Shown here: in pieces, positions 13,213-25,800 of the stretch | How the letters are laid out: each line of letters starts with the position of its first letter | Numbering within the stretch: position 1 is the stretch's first letter | Notes under the pieces: generated by a model | What the model was told of the DNA's origin: nothing | The model's input: only the letters and a program-made list of their open reading frames with translations | The model's database searches: none | Origin: Atrichornis clamosus | Taxonomy: Eukaryota; Chordata; Aves; Passeriformes; Menuridae | NCBI GenBank assembly: GCA_013400975.1 | Contig: WBMZ01003378.1 | Location: forward strand, 1 to 64,000 | Reading direction: 5' to 3' | Length of the DNA stretch: 64,000 nucleotides | Program-made: the position numbers and the translations under genes

Positions 13213-14175
13213 GCACAGTCAGCTCTTTCTGGAGTTTATGCTCCCAGAAAACTTTCCAAGCCCTTTGTCCATATCTGTCCATGGTGTCTCACAAAGCAGC
13301 ATCGTGCCTGTGCTAAAGCACAGATCCCACAGCTCGGCCAAGAGGGAATAATAAGAACAACCTTAAGAGGAAAATGTAAATGAAAACAGGCGGCCTTGGT
13401 TATCGCTGCATTTTTGCCTCTCATAAACGTATTTCCCTGATTTCATACCAGCACTACAGGCTGAGCTGTGGCAGGGAGGTGGGGAAGCAGGGGGATGAGC
13501 CAGAGAACAAACCAAATAGGTGCAACACGATTTTTACACTAAATACTGCAATATTGTTCTTCTCACAGACAAAAACAGAAAAATAAACTGGATGGAACGA
13601 AAATACAAGTGTTGCAAACAAAGGAAGCAATGTTGTTTCTAGTATTATGGACCCACAGTCTCTGATCAGAAGGCTGCAGAGCTCAGATTATAAGCACCTC
13701 ATGGTGCAACTTTTGAAAAGGTCCTGTGTGAGTTCCCCTCAAATTTCCACTCCATCTTATTCTTTCTTCTTTTTAATAGAAGTCCATAGCGTGTTGACCC
13801 TAAGCGTAGTGTGGGCATTTTGAACCTGTGGAAGCTTAGAATATTGTTCTCAGGGGCATGTTGAATGAAAAAGAGGTAATTAAATTATAAAAAAAAGGCT
13901 CTCTCAAACTCGGGAGTAGATCCCCTGTGTGTAGCACATCTCAAATTAATGGGATTATGGTGTGGAATCCTTTCTCCCCTGCACTTCCCTCTGCTCTTGC
14001 TCTCCTTGCGAACACAGCCTGCTTTTAAACAACCATTTCAGTCTTTGGCCAACATGAAATCTGTCCCATAAAACCTGCAGTGCTTTTGAGATGGGGGCCA
14101 TGACAACTGTGCACAAATTGGGAAAAGAATTGCCAGTACTGCAATTAGGAGGAATACCATTTTTCTTAAATGGTG

Positions 14176-14190
14176 TATATATATATATTT
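14176..14190. repeat. (TA)n microsatellite
   Basis: A short alternating TA run followed by a T/A-rich stretch. Its length may vary between individuals. Confidence 0.6.
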
Positions 14191-16771
14191 ATATTTACAC
14201 AGTCCCTGTTGCTCTCACATTATGCTCTCATCTCGCTCTTGTATCCTGTGGAAACCCTTTGGTGTCCCTGCATAGGGAAATGTCTCCAGAGGGTGGAATT
14301 CTGGGCTGCTCTGCCATGGGGGTGAGCTGGGATGGAGCATCCCCAGCCCTTGCAGAGAAGTTAAATGGTGTTGCTCGTGTTTGTGTTGGAATTGCAGTTA
14401 AACAGGAAATTGCTCTTGAGCAAAAGGAGAAGTGATTAGAAGGAATTTGTTTTCCAGGTTAGATTCACTTGCACCAAACTTTTCATAACTACAGGGATGG
14501 AAAAAGTGGGAGAAGAATCCTACTTTTACAATGCTTTAAAACACAGTGAAAGTCACAGATCATTTAGCAGAGTTGGTTCTCTGGTGTGGTTAACTTGCTT
14601 GGAACCACAAGGAACAGGATTGAAGAGGAAATGCAAACTGCTTTGGTAATTTCCAGTCAAATCTCACGTGAAGCCAGGGACTCACTCCATGACTCCTGCC
14701 TTGCTGATCCCAGGGCTCATGAATTCCCTCATCCATTCCCCCTCAGCTGTGTTTACCATTCTCTGCTAAACCAACCCTTGCTAATTATCAGGATAGTCCA
14801 GCTAGTGGTGGGTGCCCGGCTGCCTTGTGTGAGGCAAAGAGGGGTTGTTCCCTTCTCCCAGCACTGTGGTGGGAAGGTTGTTCCCAGCCTGTTTTGGCAC
14901 CTCGTGGCTGCAGGAACACCCAAGGTGTTGCAGGTCAGCCCATGACTCTGACACTGGTAATGCAAAAAAATAAAAACCACCTGAGAAATCTGGATGTTGT
15001 GGTTAGGAATTATTACTCTTTCAAAGAAGTGAAAAATAGCTGGTTCATTCTCTGTAGCTAATCAGAAAGAAACGTATCAGACTCCAACAAATATTTTTTT
15101 TAAAAGATGCACATAGAGCATAAAACAATGGGACAATTTAATCTTTTCATATGTGGTACAGTTCCTTGCGTTTTAAATCACAGTTCAGTTTTCCACGTTT
15201 CAAGCCAAACCATTATGATTAACTGTTAGATTTTATTTTTAGATTTTTGAATGCGCTGAGTCTTTTTAGAGAAAACACACAGAATGTCCTATCAACTATT
15301 TTCACACATTTGGTGTCATAATTGGGCAATCAGGCACAATCATCCTTAATTTAGTACATATGTGGTACATTACCATGCCAGTTGGGTTAAAGATATGCAT
15401 GAAGTAAGTGCAAATTAACTGACAAAGAGCAAGCTCAGACCATCACTATTCCAAAGGCACTTGAGTCACATTTGTAAAACTCTTCGTTTGGAATTAAAAA
15501 TGGAATTTGTTCAGCAAATGTGCAAAATGCCAGAAGTGGGAGAATGACCAAATGTGCCTGGGGATCCCAAATCCTGCAGCTCAACCCTGCTTCGTTCTGG
15601 TGGAGGGGGTTTTCTTCAGAACAAGAGCGTGGCGCTGTTCCAGTGAGAAGTATAAAACAAAGTCTCTTCTGATTAGTGGTATTTGGAGTTTTAATGACAA
15701 ATAAACTCTTAGTGCTTGATAGTAAACAAAATATATTCCAGTATTGGGTGTGGGGGTTTTTGTTTGGTTTTTCAGAGCTGCCAAATGTGAGGGTATGGTA
15801 AGACGTGAAACATTACAGACAGGGAAACCTGGAAGAGGAGAGTGCTCTATTAGAAGTTTATCAAATTTACACTAGCAAATTGTATGGCATTAACGGCTTT
15901 AGGTTCATATTCTGCTTCTTACGTAAGGCTTTTTCCTTTGCTTAATAAATTAATTCCTTACATTATGAAAAATTGGAAGCCATTCACAATTAACTGCAGT
16001 TCTGGGCTTTAAACAGTGAGAGGTGACAATTTATCAACACTAGGAATGTAGTTCCAACATTGTTGACTGCTGCTTTACTGTATGCATATTCTGATAAATT
16101 TAAAGACAATATAACCTGACGATGTTATGTTCCACTACGAAATGCAACTAGAGGACTTGTAAAGTTTTCAGGCTCTCATAAATACAAATGCTACTGGGCT
16201 GACAAGAATAGTAGTTGAAAAATTTTGCTTCACCACTGGGGCTTTTAAATGAGAGTAGTGTTTTGCTTTTAAGACTTTTATTATGCATTTTAATATCCAA
16301 GGTAAATTTGTGCTCAGGAACAGCATCCCTGCAGCAGCCTCATCCTGTCCGCCCTTTCACGCTGGCGCAGTTATCATCCACAACCCCAGTGAAGTATCCA
16401 CAGCTAAATTATATGCTCCATTTAACAGCAGTACAAAATTAATCCTGTTTGGACAGAGATTAGATGACATATGAAGAGCCATGTCTGGTCTCTCTAGTGG
16501 GGTGAATTTTGTCTGGTAGTGTTTGCGTTTATTCTTCATAATTTTGCCGCCATCCACACAAGTTTGAAGGACAGAGAAGTGTGCAATGCTGAAAGCAAGG
16601 AACAACTTTGGTGATGGAGCCTGGCTCAGGATCCAGGTTAACTTCTGCACAGAGTTTCAAAGACATGAGCCACAGGTGCTCAGTCCTGGAAAATACCTCA
16701 AGGCTGCTGGGAATAGTGAAATCCCATCTTCAACTTTAACAAATAGAGTGAAACCATTGGGTGTTTCAGGG

Positions 16772-16836
16772 AGTCACAGAGTGGCTGAGGTTGGAGGGGA
16801 CCTTTGGAGAGCAGCTAGTCCAGCCCCTGCTCTCAG
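16772..16836 (-). mobile_element. CR1 LINE 3'-end fragment
   Basis: The segment begins GTCACAGAGTGGCTGAGGTT and continues through a GGAGGGGACC block, a CTAGTCCAGCCCC block and TGCTC. This is the reverse complement of the conserved 3' end of avian CR1 (typically TCACAGAAT, then GGTTGGAAGGGACC, then TCCAACCC). The element therefore lies on the minus strand. It is short, diverged and 5'-truncated, as most CR1 copies are, and has no coding capacity. Confidence 0.8.
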
Positions 16837-18650
16837 CAATGTCTCTGTCTTCCCTTGGTGAACAAAAGCTCATACACATCGTGCATGTGAATAGTCCTTT
16901 GGGCTGAGCAGGAATTCCAGCTGAAAACCAGTAAATATTACACATATGTTTGATTGATGGGATGAATGTGAGAAAGAAACCAGCAACAGGAAGGGAGAGT
17001 GAAAATGTTTCCTGAATCATTTGCAGGTAGGGGTAGAAAAAAGAAAAAAATAACTTTTTAGTGCTATTTTTTTTTCTTCTCTCAGTTCTGCAGGCCTCCC
17101 AGCTCAGGAAGATTTCGTTTACTTCTTAAAAGGTCTTGCTTATAAAGCAGACCTTTTTCTGGCTCTGGCCAGCTCTAATAAAAATTAGCAGTAACTTTAG
17201 CAGCTGCCATACCACATGACTGCTTGGAATTGCATAACTTCTTTTTCCTCCTAAAGAAACACACAAAGATCATCTGATCTCCACCCTTGCAGCGTTCTCC
17301 AAAGAGTTTTTCTCTAACTTGATTTCTAAACAGAAATTCTTTTCTCCTTTCTTCTAACAAACCTCTCTTCTTAAGCCCGAAATCTGACTGTAAATGGTGA
17401 GGGGTTTGGGGCACAACATTCATGATTTAAGTGAATAGAGTGATTATTTGTATTTTTGCTACTTCAAGCTCTATTACTGTTTATCAATCAGAAGCCACGT
17501 TACGGACAAAAAGATAATATTTAAGATGGTCAAGAAAATATTTTGTGGCTGAAATTGTGGGGGTTTTAGGGCTCATATTTCTGGGAGCATGGGTTTGGAT
17601 GGAGATACATTGTGGTTTGCTGAGGAGAAGGTCGTGGTGGGAAAGACAAGGCTTCCATGGCCATTCCAGATGTGAACTGGACACAGACTCTTGGCTCAGA
17701 CCGGGCCCTGTTTGGCAATCCCAGAGTACCTGACCTGATCCACAGACAGAGCAGACAGAAGTTGAAATGATCAAATTATTCTACCTGTGTGACATGTGGA
17801 GATGCACCATTACTTTCTGGCTAATTCTGTTTCTGTCCAGGAAAAAAAAAAAAAGTTTATCATCTTCATCAAAACCTAAGAACAAATAACCCCCTTTCTG
17901 TACAGAGCTTTTTTCCCAGGGAAATCTCTTGCAAACAGAAAAGAAATGATACTTGTTTTGTCAGATACTCCATTGACTGCATGTTTATGTCTCCCTTGTA
18001 GTTCCTTCAGAATTCCTTCATATTTTGTAAGTCTTAAAGAAATATCTTGTCTGTAGTTACAAAGAATTCTTAAATCACTGAATGTTCTTCGGGGAAAAAA
18101 AAAAAGCGTGCCAGACTCTTTAAAGCTCAGTCCATCTTAAATGCAAAAAAAACAAAAGCCAGGTAATGATAACATCATGGAATATGAAATGTTGCTGAAA
18201 AAACAAGCCTGTTGGCACACAGGGAAGTCCTGGAAGCTGCACCTCTTGGAGCCACTGTCACTGCCTTGCACCCAGTTATATTCCCAGAGTTAAGCCAGCT
18301 CTCTTAGCCACAATAAAATTGAGCTAAAATTTGAATTTATGTAATTCCCCTTTTGTATTTTCTCTGCTAGTGGCATTTCCCTTCTCCTGCTAGTTTGTCA
18401 GGGATCCCTAGCTCTCATTTTGGAGTAAAAGCCTGGCCCCTTGGCTGCTTGGTTGGGAAGGGAAGCAGCCTCTGGGGCTGCCTGTGCAGTGCAGGCAGCC
18501 AAGCACGTGGCACAGATGCACTGAGCTGTCTTCAGCTGCCCTTCAGTCCATAAGTGCCCTGCTAGCAACTCCTGCTTTAATTTCAAAGTTCACACAGCCA
18601 GCTCTGCAATTCCTTCCTGTGTTTGAAGGAGCCAGTACATACCGAGGCAC

Positions 18651-18674
18651 TTCTTTTTTCTTTTTTTTTTTTAA
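18651..18674. repeat. T-rich tract
   Basis: A run of T interrupted by single C bases, of the low-complexity kind common in vertebrate introns. I could not identify an adjoining retroposed element that it might belong to as a reversed A tail. Confidence 0.5.
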
Positions 18675-19796
18675 TATAACCTCTCATTGTTTTCCCTTCG
18701 TTTTGGCCTCCCTCTTTCCCCTTAAAAGCTTTGTAGGCAAAGTTTCCTCTGCAGCAGGGGAGTTGCTCAGTGTTTGTATTACAAATCTTTCTCTAGCAAC
18801 CAGAACCTTCTCCTTCAGCTTCAGCCAGTTTTACTTCCTGCTGCTAATTAAAATGTTCTCTCTTTCTCTGCTTCTAAGTTGACCAAAAAGCAAGTTTGTT
18901 TGCCCAGTTTGTGGCTCTCATTGCAGGAGGCGTTTGCAGACTCGCTGAGCAGCTGATGTTAAAGCAAGTTATAAACCCAGGAAGGAGCCAAGGGTGGCAG
19001 AGAGAGCAGCAGATGATATTTCAGCCTCTAGCACATCTCCAGGCTTTATAGAATATTAAAGGCTACTTTCCCTGGGCTGACACTGCATTTCAGTGCATCT
19101 TCCCAGCTTGCCTTCCCCAGACTCTGCTGCAGTCCTTTGTTAGACACACAGACTCATTAGATTAACGAGAAACATTTTAGTGATGTGTCTCAGGCAGAAA
19201 CAAGGAAGAGCTGGGAGGCTGAGAAGATGCTATGAAGTTTCTTTTGGGATGAAATAAATTTCATGCATAATCTAAGGGGAAAACCCTCCAGATTGGAGTG
19301 ATGCAGTTAGTCCCTCATTTAGACTTTCTGCTTGGTTTGAATGCTGTGTTATCACTTGAATAGATTTATAGAACAAAGGAACCAGAGCCCCACAGTCAGA
19401 ACTAAGATGATACACTTGTCGCTAACTCTGTCCCTTTTATCCCAAATAACTAAAAATAATTTGCTTTCCATTTATTTATCCCATTGCCTGAAGTTCTGCT
19501 CGGTATGAACAAGATGTAGAGACCGTGCTTAGCACTTGTTTCTGTCTGATTGCAACGACTTAATTCCCCTCCTTTAGAAAACCTGTGGAAAAAAACCTAA
19601 GCCCAAAAGCTTTTAGCTGCTTAGGAAGTGTTTTCCTGCAGTTTCAGGAAGAAATGCAATTATCATGGCTGCTTCAAGTGAGTTGTCAATGAAGCGATAA
19701 ACCATGGTAGAATTTATTTCTCCTTGTAGGAAAATGCAAATTAAAGCTATAAATGAAGGTCTTGGGAAAGGCCCTGACTTCTTTTTGCCACCAGAC

Positions 19797-19830
19797 TAAT
19801 AATCACCCCCAGAATAATAATCACCCCCAG
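19797..19830. repeat. 18-bp tandem duplication, two copies
   Basis: The 16-base word TAATAATCACCCCCAG occurs twice at an 18-base spacing with no mismatch, starting at 19797 and 19815. Lack of divergence suggests a recent local duplication. Confidence 0.7.
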
Positions 19831-22800
19831 TCATTCATATTCCCAGGCAATCAGGTGATGTACATCATCTTCTGCAGGGGAAGGACTGTGAAATTAAGTG
19901 TGTAAGTGAAACATGCTGCGAGAATAAATGTCTTTGTTTATATCTATGCTTCACGTGTTAATCAGTTGTTAACTGCAAACCACAACATTTCAAGGGATGC
20001 AAGCTCTTTCTCCAGGGAAATTGGAATAAGTGAGTGGCCAAGGATAGTAGGACAGTATTTTAAAAGTTGCTAAAAATAGAAAGATAAACTCTTATTTGAA
20101 GTAGTGAGCATAATGTTTGATTAATTGGATATCTGCTAGGGCAGAAATCCTGTCCAGCTGAAGTTAGCATGAAAGATTTTACTAAGGGAGTTTATGGGAA
20201 GTGATGACCACATTCACAAAGTCTGTTCTAACCTAAGGCTAAAAAGTAAGTTTAGAACTATTTCTTGGAACTACTATTGGAAGTTCCATGCAGGGCTCTA
20301 GTAAGATCTGTAGGTGAGCAGGAATCCCTGGGATGAAGCTGCCCCATGAGTTGTCTGTCACTGAAACTGGAGAAACTTCAGCATGTTTTACATGTTCAGG
20401 GTAAGGATGGAATTGGTTTTACTACAGCCAAAGGAGCTACTTACTTGCTTGAAGTTAAGTACATGCATTAGATAAACAAAAACTGGGATCTTAGGTACTG
20501 CTCAGTGTCAGAGTCCATAAGCATGTGAAAATAACCTACAAATGGCAAATCCACTGAACTATGACAGGCACAAAGGCATTTTCCATTTCCTTTGAGTATT
20601 TGAAACCTTAACTACTCATTGGAGAATCCAATTTGTGGTATTGGACACTTGAGAAGAATTTTATGGAAAACAATGGCAGATTTTTTAGTGCAGTCTCCCA
20701 CTTCGTAACAACACAGTTGTTGTAAACAGTTCAACTTCTGCTTCCTTCAGTTCCTAACATCCACATTACCAACTGCTTTTGTTCTCCCAATAAACCAAAT
20801 TTTTGACAGGAGAAAGTGAACCACAGTGGATTACATTGCTGCATAAGTATGACATATTTCCTTTTTAAGCAAATGAAACACAACATTATCTTAATGTTTG
20901 AAAATGGAAAAATGTTGGGGTTTTTTTTCCTCTTTTCAGAATATTCCTGGTTTTTGGTTACAATAAAGTCACTTTCTATTCCTGATTTTAAATTCCAGTT
21001 TCTACCATTAACTGCAGAGTAGATACAGGCCTGGAACTTGTATGACTTCTACCACTCCTTGTGATTTGGAGAGACTTCAGACTTGTGTTACTGTCAAGCA
21101 TCCAAGTTATTTAAAATCACTTTTCTCTGAATGTAAATTTTTGTGTGTGTCATGATCTAACTAGATTTGTTCTATTCAAGTTTATAGTTCAGCTCCACAG
21201 TTAAAAAGTTTTCTTTTAGTTGGATGTACAAACTCAACAAATTCTAGAGCGAGGTCAATTCCAAAGCTCCAGTTTATTGTTGTTGTTCTCTCCCAACCAT
21301 TACTTTGTCCATCATTTAAATTGCCTTTGGATTAAAGTATTTTGTTATATCAAAACACGGGGCATTTTAGGCATTAAGAGCACTAAGCATATCTCTGAAT
21401 CACAAATGGGCCTGATTTTTGTTTTTCTTGATCCTGTACTGTGTCAGACAGAGGATTTCCTACCGTTGTTTGGGAAAAGAAAGCTGGAGTTGGAAAGGAA
21501 AGCATAAAACTGATTGCCTGGTGGTTTAGTGTTACAGACCACCTACCCTGAGAGGGCTGAGAGTGGAGTCTAATTGAAATTCTAAAGGAGAAAAAAGCCA
21601 TAGCCCAGCAACAAACAAATAGGAAAGCTTAGTGGAAAATTAGTGGAACAATAAAATATGATTCCATTTTGTTAACACTTTGGTACTTGGAATAGCTTTG
21701 CATGTGAGAAAATACAAAGCCGAAGGAGCCACTTAGGGGAAAGCCATTAGACAGACATTTAAAGACTTCCCAGACAGACCTAATATAATTTTACACACTT
21801 AAATAACTTGTTAGAAAATCTGTGTGTATTCAGATGTTGTTTTACATAATTCCATGCCTGTACAGTTAAAAGAGGGGGAAATAAGTAAATATAAGGAAGG
21901 GAAAGGTAATAAAGCATGTATCTTTCCCGAAGAGGCTCTTTTTAGAACAGAAAACACAAGGCAAGATGTTTTAAATTCTTTTGGGACCTCAACAAGCAGT
22001 TTATCTAGAAACTATTTATAAACTATTTTTATAAAATCTCAGTTAGTGACATAGAGTAGATGTATCTTTCACTGGCCTGGATGCAAGTTAAAAAAATGCC
22101 TTTCTGGTCCTCCCTGTAAAACACATCTTTAAGTCCAGAAGTCAGGTTTGCACTAAGAGTAGTTATTTATAGGAAGTTCTATAACAGTATTAAACAATTA
22201 GGGAGGGATTAACAGAAATCGAACAAATTAGTGTAGGGGGTGGGAATTGGGATCTTTGAACTGAAGACATCAATGGAAACATGTCTGGAGATGGGCAAAG
22301 ATACACAAAGACCAGTTCTGCAAATAATCAGTGGTCAAATACCTGAGATCAGTGAACATCTGTGCAGGTACCACTGCTACAGATTAATTAGTGAAAGGCA
22401 ACTGCTGTGCTGTTAAGGAATGAAGTTGAACTTAGAATTCACTTCTGGATAAAATATTTACCTAACTTTATTCACGATCACCCTTAAATAAGCTGGTTTC
22501 TTTTGGGGCATCGTGTGCAGTACATTCTATAGATGTCCGACTGAGGGGCAGCTCTACCCTAGGGATTCCTGCTCACCTACAGACTGCAGATTTCCCCAAA
22601 ATAGGAGAATCTGATTGCAAAATTATAAAATGTTGTGGCCCACTGAACTCAAGGCAGAGCATAACCACAATCAGTTTAGGGCATTTAGCGTAGTGCAAGT
22701 GAAAACCTTGAAATGAGAAAGAAATTAAAAAGCTGTCAAGGGAAGTTTGTAAGTTCACTCAGAATATTTTCCAGAAACAACAGCTACACCTCACTGCTGT

Positions 22801-25800
22801 TTGTCTGGCTGCTCAGCTTCCATGATAACATTGTGTAGGAATTTAGATGGGGCTGAAACCTTTTATTCCCAAACACATTTATCTCCGTCTCAGTCACTCG
22901 GGAATCCAAGAGCACAAGTGTAGAGGCCAAGTGGACACATCCTGGTTGGTGGAACAGCCAGCTCCCATGTGCTGCAAGTCAGCAAGGAGTGAGAGTGTTC
23001 TTGCCTTAACCCTGAGGGGGATGCAATTGTGGTTGTGATCTCTTCTTTTGGGGTGGGTGTGAATCGATCCATTGTTTCGTGGGAGAACAGCTGCAGGGGA
23101 CACGAGGGAAGTTTGCAGGAGGAAGGAAAAGCTGATTTTTCGTCAAGATGGAAGTGAAGGTTTTCTTGTTGAACAGATGTTCCTGCAGTGGCTGTTTCCT
23201 ACTGATACAATCAGGTGTCAGCCTGTGACGCCGATAAGTGCAGTGGAGCAAAGTGGTGCCCCATCCGTTTGAAGAGGCACCAGGGCAGGTTTCTCACTTG
23301 ACACACTTAAACCTAAAAAGGTAAGATTCCAGCTACAAGTCACAATGGCCATTTCTCCCCCATCCGCAAAGGAAGAATTCCACAGGAGCAGCTGCCAGGC
23401 CCCTGTGAAGGCTCACATTCACTTTCCTTTCCAGGTGGGGACTGGGATTGTTTCAAACACCCCTTTTAAGAAACCCCTTTCACAGAGCCCTGGGATGTGG
23501 AACGACACTGGAAACTATTTTGAATCCTTGCAACAGGTGGTTAGAGTCAAACTGCAGTACATAAAAGTTGTAGTCTTTCCAAGGTTTTCATTTTAGCCAC
23601 ATGAATTACTTCTCATTTAATGAGACAGGAGTTCAGTAAGTTGTGCACATAATTTCTATGTGCTTTTTACAATAAGCAGTCAGAGCAAGTGTGATTTCTG
23701 TTCTTTCTGCCTCAAAATGGGTGTGAACAAACAAACATCTCATCCACAACAGCAGCACAATGACCAGGTGTCTTGTATATACTTTAAAATATTTTTGTTC
23801 AAGCCCATACATAAAATTCTTTCCACTTTAAAGATGTTCAACTTAGGCAGTTAAAGGATTCCTGATGACAGAGCTGGATGAGCCCTCACGTCACACAGCA
23901 AGATACAGACTCTTCTCAAGGCCCTTCTTACATGAACTTTCATACTTGTATTGAATTAGTATCAATTCCTTCCATGGCCTGATGAGACACTGTGTCATTT
24001 TCTAAGGTTTGCTCTGTTGTCTTTATTGTTCCTCTGGATGGGGCCAGATTGGGGCCCCAAGACCCAAACAAGAGCAGAAACTGAACTAAGGCTGCCCTCA
24101 GCTCTGCAGTGTGAGAGTCTGAAACATCTCCATTCCTATTTGTTCTAGGAATATAAGAATGTTCTCTAACAAATACACATCAGAAATGGTCACATGTGGA
24201 GGTTTCACGGCTCCCTTGCAGTGCCCACTGTCAGTTCTGAAATCCACAGTGTTCAAGTCTGAAATCCTTATCAAAAAAGAGTTGTGCTTATTTATGTAAT
24301 AGCTCACACAGCAGTGCCCTCATGGAATATTTTCAGCTCTTACCAATCTTCCCTGCTACAGTTCAGCACAGTCAGACTGACACTACTCATTCCAGTGGTA
24401 GGAGGTAGGAAAGGAAAATGATCCAATACTGGTAATAACAAGAACCTAGAAAAATTAATTGTGTTACTCCTGCCAGTACTAAATGGAGAAATTAACTGAG
24501 TGGGATGAATGAATCAGAACAGACTTCAGGAACAGAAGGTAGAAGATTCGCTATTTTACATAAACATCAAATATTTGACAGTTTTACAGCTGCCTTGTTA
24601 CTTCTGACAACTGTTGCATTGGGATGAAGAGCGTTTGCTCTCTCCTTTTCTGGCTTTCTCAGGCTCTCAGAGCAGCTCATGCCTGGAGGAGGTGCTGAGA
24701 AACAGCTCTGTGTTAGTGCCACTGGGGCATCTGAGGGGTCTTCCCCTGGCTCAGCTCTCACAGCAGAACTCTCAGGTTTGTTTAAGCAGCTCTCCAGGTA
24801 CAAAGTGAGGCTGCCCATCCATGTTCGTAGTGGCAGCAGTGGTTTCACACATCACAGACACTCTGCACTGGGATTTTTGTGCTCACACTGGAGAGGGTGG
24901 GCACCTTCTGTCCTGTTTAACCTCTAGCCCACCACAAGAAAGTCCCACAAGATCCAAGGCTGTGGCTCATCTTCTATTATTATTATTCCTCTAGTAGTGC
25001 CTGGGAACCTTCACAGCGATGGAATCCCCATTGACACTAAAGCTTACCTCAAATAAAGTGAAGTGTAAATACTCAAAAACGTACAGCAGGACAAAGACAA
25101 GAGGGGCTGTGCTGTAATTGCTGTCAGAACTGATGCACAGAAGCTCAATTTACCCACCTCCATGGCTGAGGCAGGGGTGGGACCCCAAACTTTTAGTCCA
25201 TGGAGTGACTTAACCACAAAGGCAGCAGCTTCCCTGGGGGGGAATAAATCCAGACAACTGTAATCCTCTGCTCCAGATTGTTTTAGTGCTACTCCTCACT
25301 CCTGTGTCCAGATGGAAGCTTGTGGTAGTTTCCACAGTGCCTTTGTCTAGACTAAGATTTAGATAGATAATATTAAAAATTCAATATATGACACATGTAA
25401 CAAGGCACTGCATATATTTCTGTATGCTGCACTAGTCAGGGGAAGATTAGGGAGGTATCACTTTCAGTGTGACCAGCTGATCTTATATTTAACTATATAT
25501 CACACCTACACCAAGTTTTTTTTTCATTATGCTAGACCAGACTAGCTAATGAGTGCTAACAGAATTGGAATCAGTGGAGTTATGGCGCAGCATAAAGTGA
25601 TAGAAAAATGAAAATATTCCTTCATTAAGAACAGAATACTTTTCAGAATTTTACTAGTCCTTAAAATATAAATGAGTTACCTTGAGATTAAGAAAACAGA
25701 AGTCTGAGACAAAACAGGAATCTTTTCAGAAAAGTCCTGAAAACAAATGCTTAAACTGTTAAAATACTTCTTGAGCCATAGCTTCAGCACCTGCAGTTCT

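Noticed and set aside
13125..13316. Open frame starting MGCWSSCQ, considered as an alternative PDZRN3 first coding exon because PDZRN short isoforms can begin with MGC
   Set aside because: No suitable phase 0 splice donor follows within the frame, and after MGC the sequence does not resemble the family's alternative N-terminus.
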